Positions 9,840-18,599 of a stretch of 31,027 nucleotides of DNA are shown here, in pieces. The stretch is from assembly GCA_004151065.3 (NCBI GenBank), contig NWUY0300059599.1:1-31027 (forward strand), read 5' to 3'. A program made the position numbers and the translations under genes. How positions within the stretch are numbered: position 1 is the first letter of the stretch; each line of letters starts with the position of its first letter. The notes beneath the pieces are model-generated. The model was given only the letters and a program-made list of their open reading frames with translations. It was not told the origin of the DNA and searched no databases. This stretch comes from Larix sibirica (taxonomy: Eukaryota; Streptophyta; Pinopsida; Pinales; Pinaceae).

Positions 9840-11194
9840 ACGCAGATCGGCCATTTGTGATACAGTAAGACCCGTCCTCTTGTACTAAAACGAGCTGGAT
9901 CCAAACGGTTTCGAATCGATCTTAAATTCATGAAATTGGGTTTAGAGTTTACGGATCAGGCTTTGAAGGCGTAAGCTTTTTTTTTGTCTAGTCCTTCACT
10001 TCCTTTGGCTTGCATTTTTCCGAAGAGATGGTTTAAAACGGTTCCGGATCGATCCAGAATTGGTGAATTAGGTTTTCGTATCAAGCTCTGATAACCTCTC
10101 TTTGTGTTCTAGAGCCTTTTTGTTGTTATTTATGGCGTCGTTAATATTTTGCTCTGCATTAGTGGTTTGAAACAGTACCGGATTGGTCCGAAACTGGGGT
10201 TTGCAGAACAAGATTCATGTCCTAATTTTTAAAGCTACTTTGATTCTGACATTTAAACCCTTAAAACCCTGGTTCTTTCACATCTCTGAAGATGGGGTCT
10301 GGCACGAGAATTCTTTTGGTAATATTTACATTATTTCTCGCCATATGCCCTGCATTGTGTTCAGTATGCAGCATAGATCTGGGGTCTGATTGGTTGAAAG
10401 TTGCAGTGGTGCACCTGAAACCCGGTCAGAGCCCAATTTCCATTGCAATAAATGAAATGTCGAAGCGGAAAAGTCCTGCCCTGGTGGCATTCAATGGAGG
10501 AGACCGCCTGGTCGCCGAAGAAGCCGCCGGGATCTCTGCCCGGTACCCTGATAAGGTCATTGTGCAAGCTCGGGACATGGTTGGCAAATCTTACGACCAG
10601 GTTAAAGTTCTTGCAGATTCATTTTATCTTCCGTATGACATAGTTGAAGATTCTAGAGGCGCCGCTGGCATTAGGGTAGATGATGATGGCCGTACAGTTT
10701 ATTCAGTAGAGGAGTTGGTTTCTATGATTTTGAGTTATGGTAGACATTTGGCGGAATACCATACCAAAGTCCCTATTAAGGATGCTGTGATTAGTGTGCC
10801 ACCTTTCTTCGGCCAAGCTGAGAGGAATGGTATCATTCAAGCAGCTCAGCTTGCTGGCATCAATGTATTATCTTTGATCAACGAGCATTCTGGTGCAGCT
10901 ATTCAGTATGGGATTGATAAGGATTTCTCGAATGCATCGCGGCATGTTGTGTTTTATGACATGGGTTCTAACAGTGCTTATGCTGCTCTCGTTTATTTCT
11001 CTGCATATACGACCAAGGAGTACGGGAAGAGTGTTTCGGTTAACCAATTCCAGGTACACTGCAATTTTGAACACAGATGTTTTATTAGTAATACAGACAA
11101 ATCCACACCAGTTAAAGATTTATGAATATTAGGGATGCTCTTCATTTTGAGTTGCTTGTAGCTGGTTCTTTGGATTGTCTGGTTCTGCCAGATT
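9840..11194 (+). repeat. Direct duplication, copy B (leader and exon 1)
   Basis: This is the second copy of 8116-9470. Similarity starts at the ACGCAGATCGG block. Just before it, GCCCGTT and a few more bases also resemble copy A with a 3-base gap, so the true breakpoint may be near 9829. The promoter cluster of copy A is not repeated here. Confidence 0.95.
10292..11053 (+). CDS. HSP70-17: ER-lumenal Hsp70 (GRP170/HYOU1 class), first coding exon, copy B
   Basis: The translation is identical to copy A over all 254 residues, including the signal peptide (1-23) and the nucleotide-binding start IDLGSDW (28-34). The donor CAG|GTACAC is at 11054, and the next coding exon lies 483 bases downstream at 11537. 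The copy has the same repeated leader but not the ERSE/G-box region. It begins with an initiator ATG and lacks an obvious acceptor at its coding start. If transcription starts at the copy A promoter, this exon could be skipped, with the donor at 9330 joining 11537. Alternatively copy B is the true first exon and copy A is a duplicate, or one copy is an assembly artefact. Confidence 0.85.
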
Positions 11195-11536
11195 TGGTAT
11201 TAATAATTTAGATACTACAATTTCAAGATGGTATGATTTCAAGATACTATAACATGGCAAAAGGCTCCAAGGAGTTGTTTAGCTATATGATTTCAAGATG
11301 GTAGTGAGTAAGTAGGTTATGGTATTAATAATTAATATTATCTATTAGACATGTCAGTTGTAGTCACAACTGAATTTAGTTTTAGGGTCCCCTCATTTTC
11401 ACTTTGAAGCTGCTCATGAAACACATGTTTTTATGTAATGCTTCCACATTTATATTATTTGTTTACTAGTTGCCTCTGTTTTCATTTCATGTCTGTTTTA
11501 GATATCAATGGCTCATTATTTTTTGACCTGTTGTAG
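11054..11536 (+). other. Intron 1 of the ER Hsp70 gene (483 bases)
   Basis: It is bounded by GTACAC at 11054 and TTGTAG at 11536. It joins SVNQFQ to VKDVRW, a join in line with the known protein family, in phase 0. It contains three short ATTTCAAGAT phrases and two TGGTATTAATAATT phrases. Confidence 0.85.
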
Positions 11537-11769
11537 GTCAAAGATGTAAGATGGAAGGCAAATCTTGGCGGGCAAACTATGGAAATGCGTCTTGTTGAGC
11601 ATTTTGCAGATGAATTTAATAGGCAAGTTGGGAATGGGATAGATGTGCGAAAATCTCCTAAGGCGATGGCGAAGTTGAAGAAGCAAATTAAACGCACCAA
11701 GGAAATTCTCAGTGCCAATACCGAAGCTCCTCTATCAGTGGAATCAGTTTATGAGGATCGTGATTTCAG
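11537..11769 (+). CDS. HSP70-17: ER-lumenal Hsp70 (GRP170/HYOU1 class), second coding exon
   Basis: The exon runs from VKDVRWKANLGGQTMEMRLV to EDRDF and codes for 77 residues plus two bases of an arginine codon. The sequence is typical of HSP70-17: LVEHFADEFNRQ, DVRKSPKAMAKLKKQIKRTK and EILSANTEAPLSVES are all part of the second lobe of the ATPase domain. The acceptor is TTGTAG at 11536. The donor is CAG|GTTGGT at 11770 (phase 2). Together with exon 1 this gives about 331 residues of a protein that is usually near 850-900 long. The expected continuation, beginning near STITREKFEEL in relatives, was not seen anywhere to the window's end on the plus strand. Confidence 0.88.
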
Positions 11770-11980
11770 GTTGGTTCTTGTCATATTCTTGTGTGTTTGT
11801 TCTGTCTCAGTTATATGCCCAGCTTCTGGATAAAATGGTTAAAAGGAGCATTATTATTTAATATGAACCTCCCATTGCTTAACTTTTTTATATTTTTCAA
11901 TCCTCTCATAAATCTGTAGAGGTGTGACATTCCACAATCTGAGATTCTGACATAAATTTTCAGTACATGTGCATTTTCCT

Positions 11981-12291
11981 AATAATCTATCATAACTTTC
12001 AAGAGGAGTTGCCCTTCACCATTTGGAATAATTCTTCATTGTATATTGTATAACCTTTTTGTTTTCCATATAGACACTTATGTCTTTGTGGACAATAATT
12101 CATTCAATTATTGCCCTCGACCATTAGACACACGACCATTCTTGTAATAATCTATCATAACTTTCAAGAGGAGTTTCCCTTCACCATTTGGAATAATTCT
12201 TCGTTGTATATTGTATAACCCTTTTGTTATCCATATAGACACTCATGTCTTTGTTGACAATAACTCATTCAATTACTGCCCTCGACCATTA
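11981..12291. repeat. 146-bp direct repeat, two copies
   Basis: 11981-12126 and 12146-12291 are about 95% alike, in the same direction, with a constant offset of 165. Each runs from AATAATCTATCATAAC to CCCTCGACCATTA, with a 19-base spacer. No coding frame or terminal repeat is seen. Confidence 0.9.
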
Positions 12292-13359
12292 TTTGAGTGA
12301 AATTCAACTTAGCAATCCAACCTTCACACCTGGTTAGTGGAGGCCTTAATGTGGTAGGGGCTCAACATCATATCTATAGAATGTAGGTCAACATTTTCTA
12401 GCACATCCTAAAATATCTTAAGACTAGCATAGATTGATTTTAACCTTCGTCTATTAAGCATTTAGAGCTAAGTTGCATGAAATCTGAAAAGAGGTACGAG
12501 CCTTTGAAATGGGTATACTATGGAAATGTGACCCCCCAAAATTTGGAAACATGGTATTTAAAAATCCAAAAATATAAATGTTTCAAAGAATATTTCTTTT
12601 AGAAAATAGCACATTATCATACAAATTTGATAAAATGGTCCAGTGATTTAGTGTGTTTTGGTGTCTCATTACCAAGGAATTCGTTAATTTCAATTCTTGG
12701 CACACCACTTTCTGAGCTAAGGCCACGAAGAATGGGTCATTCTAGAATCTAGTCTTGAATGCTGAAATCCTGAGAATTGTTAAGTCTATTGAATTATGAA
12801 TGGGTATGAAATTCTACTCTATTTGTATGAAGTTCGATGAGGTTGGAACCACTCTCAAACATCCTGAAGCTATCAATGTTAATGCTATTTTTTAAATTAA
12901 AAGTGGTAGAAAAGGGAAGATAAAGGAAAAGCCGAAATTTATGAATTTAATATTATCATTCGTTCTTTTAAGCTCTGTTCTCCCCTTCAATTCCTTCTCC
13001 TTTGTTGATTTTGGTCATTAAGCATATCTATGCTTGTTGTGCCGGTTCCATGCACCTATCAGTAGCTTTTGTGTTCTCAAAACACACCCTCTTTGGGTTG
13101 AAACACGTTGGAAATTTGGGACTGTGTTTCCAAATATCAAAATGCCCTTGGAATGTTTCCGCATATCTGCACATATTTAACCCAGAAATGCAAGGGGTAT
13201 GTTTCGTGCAACATAGATCGAGAGGGATAAAAAGTTTTCTGGTTGCAAAACTTAATGTTTCTACATCATCAAAGACTAGTTACAAACTATCTATGTGTCA
13301 TTTTAATTTTTTTCTTTTCTGTTTCTTTTCTTATCATTTCCTTTTTTGTCAAATAACAC
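12292..13359. other. AT-rich spacer, nothing recognised
   Basis: No gene, structured RNA or clear repeat was seen. The 162-codon plus-strand frame that begins at 13002 has no recognisable domain and runs into the SINE-like element, so I do not call it a gene. Confidence 0.5.
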
Positions 13360-13597
13360 ACACACATATTGAAATAGTGTCACGTTTGGTCAACCTGAAG
13401 GCTCATAATGACAACATTGGCTGCAATTACATTAGTAGCACAAAGGCTAAGCATCACCTACAAGCAGGTCAGAGCCACATTGATGACTAGGCTGCATTGA
13501 AGGCCACACGTAACTATCCACCATGTCGTGGGGAGTGAGCATGCTAGGATTTGAACTTAGGTCATCCTTATGACAATTGCTCCAAGTTCTAGAGATA
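13360..13597 (-). mobile_element. tRNA-derived SINE-like element
   Basis: On the minus strand a box B-like GTTCAAATCCT (plus 13546-13556) follows, after about 20 bases, an A-box-like TTGGAGCAATTG (plus 13574-13586). The phrase AAGGATGACCTAAGTTC between them is like the heads of plant tRNA-derived SINEs. A body of about 170 bases follows and ends in an alternating TG run (plus 13357-13368). The length fits a SINE. No target-site duplication was found. Confidence 0.45.
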
Positions 13598-13889
13598 TTA
13601 GAAATGCTAGGAATTCTTGAAATTAGAAATCTGTGGCCTCAGTGTTGTGAGGTGGAAAATTCTAATCAGGCAGGCTTTTGAAATTTCTACATGGTTTTAG
13701 AGCTTGTTATGTTGAAATTGCTTTTTTGTGAAAGATACAGTTGGATATTTTAGCGGGCATGAAACTTGTACCCTAGAAGGGTTGTTGGGTTGATGCCCTA
13801 GTTGCTCCAAGGATTGGATTTGTGATTTCACTTGGGATAGGTGATCAATCTACTTGATTTGTTATTTGAGTTGTGATTCAGGATTTGTA

Positions 13890-14450
13890 GGGATGACTAC
13901 ATTCAATCTTAGAGAGTGTCATAGTTTTGAAGGTGCTTCCACTTTACACCTTGGAATTATAGAGTGTAGACGTTGTTGGAGGAGGTTGAACTTTTAGTGT
14001 TTGTCGAGAACAAGGTTACTATTCCAACCGATCCCACTTAGTTGGTTAATTACAAGAAGAAAGAGGCCAAGGCAAAGCGAACCATTCTTGATTTGATGAA
14101 GGATTATTTGATCTCTCTCGTTGTAGAAAAGAAGATGACTAAGGAGATGTATTATTCTTTGATAGAGTTGTACAAGAGTGTGAGTATTTCTTGCCAAATG
14201 CATTTGACAAATAAGCTCTTTGCCATCCACATGAGAGACATAGATTCCACGGCTAGTTACTTGATGAAGATCTCGAGATCAGTTAGCACTCATAGGGGTG
14301 AAGGTTGAAGATGAGGAATTGGTGCCTATTGATTTGAATGGGATTTCTCCATCTTGGAAACCCTTTGTCCATGATATTTGTGTTTGTGAAAATTTGCCCT
14401 CGTTTGGAAAGCCTTTGATGACTTTGTGTACGAAGAAAACTAGGGATGGG
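13890..14450 (+). mobile_element. Copia-type retrotransposon gag fragment (UBN2-like)
   Basis: The plus strand codes, with a few breaks, for the UBN2-like region of plant Copia gag. Near 13965 it reads LLEEVELLVFVE. From 14042 come NYKKKEAKAKRTILDLMKDY, KKMTKEMYYSLIELYKS and IDSTASYLMKISR. After a frame change near 14290 come KVEDEELV, LNGISPSWKPF and CENLPSF. This matches the usual order of the family (capsid part only). No zinc knuckle, protease, integrase or LTR adjoins it. It is a decayed piece of an element. Confidence 0.7.
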
Positions 14451-14682
14451 GGTGGGGGATAGGGGCCTATGCCTCAATGCTTATTTGTATATCCATTTAT
14501 GCTACAGATGTTGGGTGAGAGAGTTGTTGTTATATCTATGCCGTGCTCTCATTTTCTTCATTAGTCCTTTTCCTCTAGTTTTTTTGTGTAACCTTTTTGG
14601 ATAGCTAGTTTGTTAGTTTACTTTATGCTTTTGAAGTAGCCTTGGGCACTCTTGTTGGTGCATTTTGTTGAATATATTTTTG

Positions 14683-14747
14683 TTTCAATCCCGTTGACCT
14701 ATTTTGGTCATTTCTTGGACATTAATATATTTATCTTATCTTATCTT
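14683..14747 (+). repeat. (TTATC)n-tailed element end, copy 1
   Basis: The stretch TTTCAATCCCGTTGACC...GGTCATTTCTTGGACATTAATA ends in about three TTATC units (14731-14747). A second, related copy is at 18521-18594. A conserved end with a short-unit tail is typical of a non-LTR element's 3' end (LINE or SINE). Confidence 0.6.
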
Positions 14748-15189
14748 GGTTGTTTATATCCAAGAAAAAAATCGTAACTTGTACTTCAAGAAGAAAAGAG
14801 TTACATTCGATGCATATCATTTAGCCAAAAATTGAAGTACTTTGGTGATTATATAGATAGTCCTAAAATGGCTAACTTATATCATCCCCTTGAAGGAAAC
14901 TAGCTGTGTAGACTCTATACTAACGTATAGTTGCCTTTACATTTTCAAAATTTGGACTGTGCCCTTTACAGCCAGGCTGGAAGCCCAAAAACAATTTAAC
15001 CTGTAAAAGCAATAGTAATTAAAACACATATGAATAATAATAGTCCAGAAAAAAAAGAGCTACAAGGAGCATCATCATCAAATAAAATTGGGGTTCAGGA
15101 TCCCTCTAGTTAAACAAGATCAACACATAAACAATGAAGAATCAAAGATCCTTAGGGGTGTGACCCCTTCCTTTGTGCTTCTCCACTAC
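14748..15189. other. Spacer and probable 3' UTR of the second LINE remnant
   Basis: No gene is seen. On the minus strand this follows the stop of the RNase H remnant at 15202, so part of it (about 14985-15201) is likely the 3' untranslated region of that LINE. Confidence 0.4.
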
Positions 15190-15201
15190 TTTAGATCCAA
15201 T

Positions 15202-16690
15202 TTAACTTGCTAGTGCCACTTTTGAGAGTGCATCCGCCTTGGTATTGAAAGACCTTTTTACATGCTTGAAAGAAATTTCAGTGAAGGATCTAACAATGTT
15301 AAATTGCTCTAGTTGAGGTCTAAGGGGGATGTTTTGTAACTTGAATGAACCATAAACTCACTCAATAACCAACGTTGAATCGTTGACATTGCTCCAACTT
15401 GACATTGCTCCTTTCCATAGCAAGTTGAAACAAATGTAATGATGTATGCTTGATATCATTATATATGTATTTTTAAATTGTGGAAACCTCATGTGATAAG
15501 GACATATCTTGGAACAAGTTTCCATTCCTTGTGATCCACAAGGCCTAAGAGACTATGGCTAGCAATGTTTTATGGAATCCCACAGTTGGATTCTCCACCC
15601 ATATTTTGAAGACATTAACCAAGGTGTCCCCATCCCAACTTCCTCCGCCAAACTCATGGCTTCTTTCCAAACTTCTTTTACAAAGGGACATTCCATTAGA
15701 ATGCACTTTATGGATTCACAATGATTTCTACACTAAATGCACATGCTAGGACCTTGCATGCTTCCTTCTGAAATACCTCCCAGGTAAGTGCTTTATTGTC
15801 ATCTCCTAGACTAAAGAGTCATCATCATCCCTCAAGCAAATGAAACTCATTTGTATCTAACTACTTGTAAACCTTGACCTTGTGACAACTGTTTTGCAGA
15901 CTCACCAACCAACCCTAAATCTTCAGCACTATTCCATCCTTTATGCCAAAGACTACCCTTGCCTAAGTCAACAACATGTGCAAGGGTAAACATATCTTGA
16001 TGTCTTAGAGTAACTATCCCCACCTTCAGTAGCATATGGGCACCATCATTTCGCATATGGGCACCATCATTTCCTACCCAAGGTCCCCAATCCCTACACT
16101 TCTGCCATTGCCCACTTTCCATGCCAGTGGGTTTCCCAAAAGGGGGAAAGCTAATATTAGGGCCCTCCAAATAATGGAAGCGTCGACAGAATCCCAAGGG
16201 GTTACTTCAAATGGTTGTTGCCAAGGTTACTGTGCATTTGGCTAGTTTTGTACCAACATATGCTTGGTTTGAATCCTCTTGGGTTAGGTGCACCAATCTA
16301 TGGTGGTGGGTTTATTAGGAATGCTATCCATGATTGTGGGGAAGCATCCCTGTGAGGCTTTTTCCTTAGAAAAAAAATGCAAATGTTGGTAGTTGATTTA
16401 TTCCTTTGGCATATTCAATCTAGATTGGACAAGGGACTTATATACTTGGTTTGGAATCTTTGGATCACTTGCTACCATAGACCCTTTGAACTGATCAATC
16501 TCCACAAACTTTTTGCTGCCAATACTTTGTCAAAATGATAAATATTTTGAAGGACCCAACCACCCAAAGCCTTTGGCTTTGCAATTCTTTGCCACTTTAT
16601 TAATGGGATACCTTTTCCTTGTTACCTTTCCATTGATTCGTAAACTGTAGGCTCATAGCCTGACAGTCTTATCAACATGGATCTCTATGG
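15202..16690 (-). mobile_element. 5'-truncated L1-type LINE remnant (ORF2 C-terminal part with RNase H)
   Basis: On the minus strand, 16640-16530 reads IKWQRIAKPKALGGW and LAAKSLWRLISSKGLW, the region after the reverse transcriptase in plant LINEs. Near 15720 a zf-RVT-like CESIKCILMECPFVKEVWKE follows. The end is an RNase H with VNDSTLVIE and FNTKADALSKVAL, stopping at 15202. A tryptophan codon after VIE has become TGA. There are many stops and frame changes in between. The element begins (5' side) near 16650-16700, as a truncated LINE would. It shares phrases with the LINE at 21.2-23.3 kb, so both may belong to one family. Confidence 0.75.
16032..16073. repeat. 21-bp tandem repeat, two units
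   Basis: Two perfect 21-bp copies, 16032-16052 and 16053-16073, lie inside the LINE remnant. They add seven residues (GAHM and ND phrases on the minus strand) and do not shift the frame. Confidence 0.9.
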
Positions 16691-16958
16691 AAAATAAGTT
16701 TTGTTCTCTGCCCTCAACAATCATTTTTCATTGCTAAGATTAAACCTCTGTGCATGAATGGAATCCTTTGTTTTCTAACACATCTAAAGCAAGAGTTAGA
16801 AATAGAAAGAACTATTGCTAATTGAAAGGAAATTTTGCTCTAGAGATGTGCCTACTCAACACTTTGGTTATTATTCAAATGCCTATGACTAGACATATTA
16901 CGCATGAATCAAAGGACTTCTGTTTTAAATCAAGTTCATGCCAAACAATGATAAAATG

Positions 16959-17122
16959 ACCCTGGCACTTCTAAATTTGCTCAACAGTGATAAAAAACGC
17001 CCCAGACACATTTAAATATGCCCAACAATACTAAAAAACTCCCCAAGCAAAATCAAATTTGCCCAACAGTGATAAAAAATGCCCTAGGCACATTTAAATT
17101 CGCCTAGCTGTGGTACAAAATG
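16959..17122. repeat. 41-bp minisatellite, four units
   Basis: Four diverged units of exactly 41 bases start at 16959, 17000, 17041 and 17082. Each has a CCC start, a TTTAAAT or TCAAATTT centre, a GCCCAACA-type block and an AAAAA run. A partial unit lies before (about 16940) and after (17123-17134). Confidence 0.85.
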
Positions 17123-17134
17123 CCCCAACAATCG

Positions 17135-18520
17135 AACCAAGGTTTTAATGGCGTCCCCAAGTGGAATCACGTGTTGTGGTAGAGATCAACTGGCTGTAAC
17201 AAACCCCACCATCGATTCACCTCATCACCTTGGTTATGGATGGGGTAGTGCTTACCAACGCCTAATGGTGCATTTAGTTGTCATCACGATTTAATAGTAG
17301 AAATCAAACACCATTATTGCATAAAAACATAGATTACACAGTTGTCTCACAACTATCAACAACCATTTTCAACACATTAACACATAGATTTTATACCTTC
17401 GAAACCCAATATGGAAAACTTGCATTCATGGGGATTTATAATTGCTTGGGAATTTATTACAAGGGTGAGCTATGCACTCTCAGATGAGATTTTAATGCAT
17501 TGTTACTCACTAGCAAGATTGCAGATGCCATGGCTCAGACATCCTTCTCATGCGTGGATAGGCACAATATCTCCTCGTCCATTTGCATTGATCTTAGAGC
17601 AGGCTGCCTCTTCGAGCCCTCTTCTCTGCCAATGCCCTTCTTCTTCTGAAGCTTTAATTCTCCCTCTAGTTGGCTTCCTCTTCTTCATCAAGCCAACACT
17701 CTTTAATAGAGCTGCCTGAAATGCCGACCATCAAGGTGATTCGTTTCACCTTCTTGAGGCCTTTTGGCCCTTCGTCTTCCAGCTCAATGCTGAAATTAAT
17801 TTTGCCAAATTAAATTTTGATGAGAATCCATTTCAGATCATCCATCGGACTCAAAGCATTTCCTTCTAATATTTTTCAGTTATAAAAAATCATACCATGA
17901 TGACTAGATTTTGTGCTCTAAAAATTAACTTAAAACTATAGATCGTTAAGGTTGAAAAGACCAATCATAAGTTATGCTAGGAGTACTTTAACCTGCAAAC
18001 ACACACTGTTGATAAATAAAATAGCAAACACTTCAATTTGACCTCTCAAAATAACATATGTAATTTTTATTAAATCTGAAAAACAGAAAGCAAAACTACA
18101 GCTTCAAACTCAAAATCTTGAACCATAAAATGGTTCACCCTGCAATCTGGATGCATGCACAACAATGCTTAGATTGGTATTAAGAAATCCTAGTGTGCCT
18201 GGCTGCATGGATAACTGAGCCAAAATGAGAAGTGTGCTGTCCTAGAGATCTGTGCATAGCATTATGCTAGGAGTTCTCGTGCATGAGCATCCCACGAGCA
18301 CCCCTATGATATTAGGGAGTTGTGCCCTCTACTTGTGCATGCGAGACTAACTTGGGCAAAATTTGTATTAGAATTGAACTGCTGAAATTAGAAAAAACAT
18401 CTGAAAAACTTAATAGACTGAAAATGGCACATTCATGCACATCAGTAGATATAAGGTTGTTGATCTTTGCCTCCTATCATGGCGTATCTTTTTTTTTCCT
18501 TGGAAATCATGGATGTATCT
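17135..18520. other. Spacer, nothing recognised
   Basis: Two overlapping plus-strand frames (17278-17487 and 17411-17719) have no domain I know. The stretch at 17560-17790 is richer in C and T than its surroundings. I do not call a gene here. Confidence 0.45.
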
Positions 18521-18594
18521 TTTAGTTCCATTGACCTACCTTTGTGGTCATTTGTAGGACATTAATAAAATTACCTTATCTTATCTTATCTTAT
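18521..18594 (+). repeat. (TTATC)n-tailed element end, copy 2
   Basis: Related to 14683-14747: TTGACCTA, GGTCATTT, GGACATTAATA and then four TTATC-type units (18574-18594). The sequence before 18521 does not match that before 14683, so either different lengths of one family or different elements with a shared end are present. Confidence 0.6.
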
Positions 18595-18599
18595 ATAGG

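Noticed and set aside
13002-13490. 162-codon plus-strand open frame
   Set aside because: It has no recognisable domain, is rich in F, C and H as translated AT-rich DNA often is, and its end overlaps the SINE-like element on the other strand.
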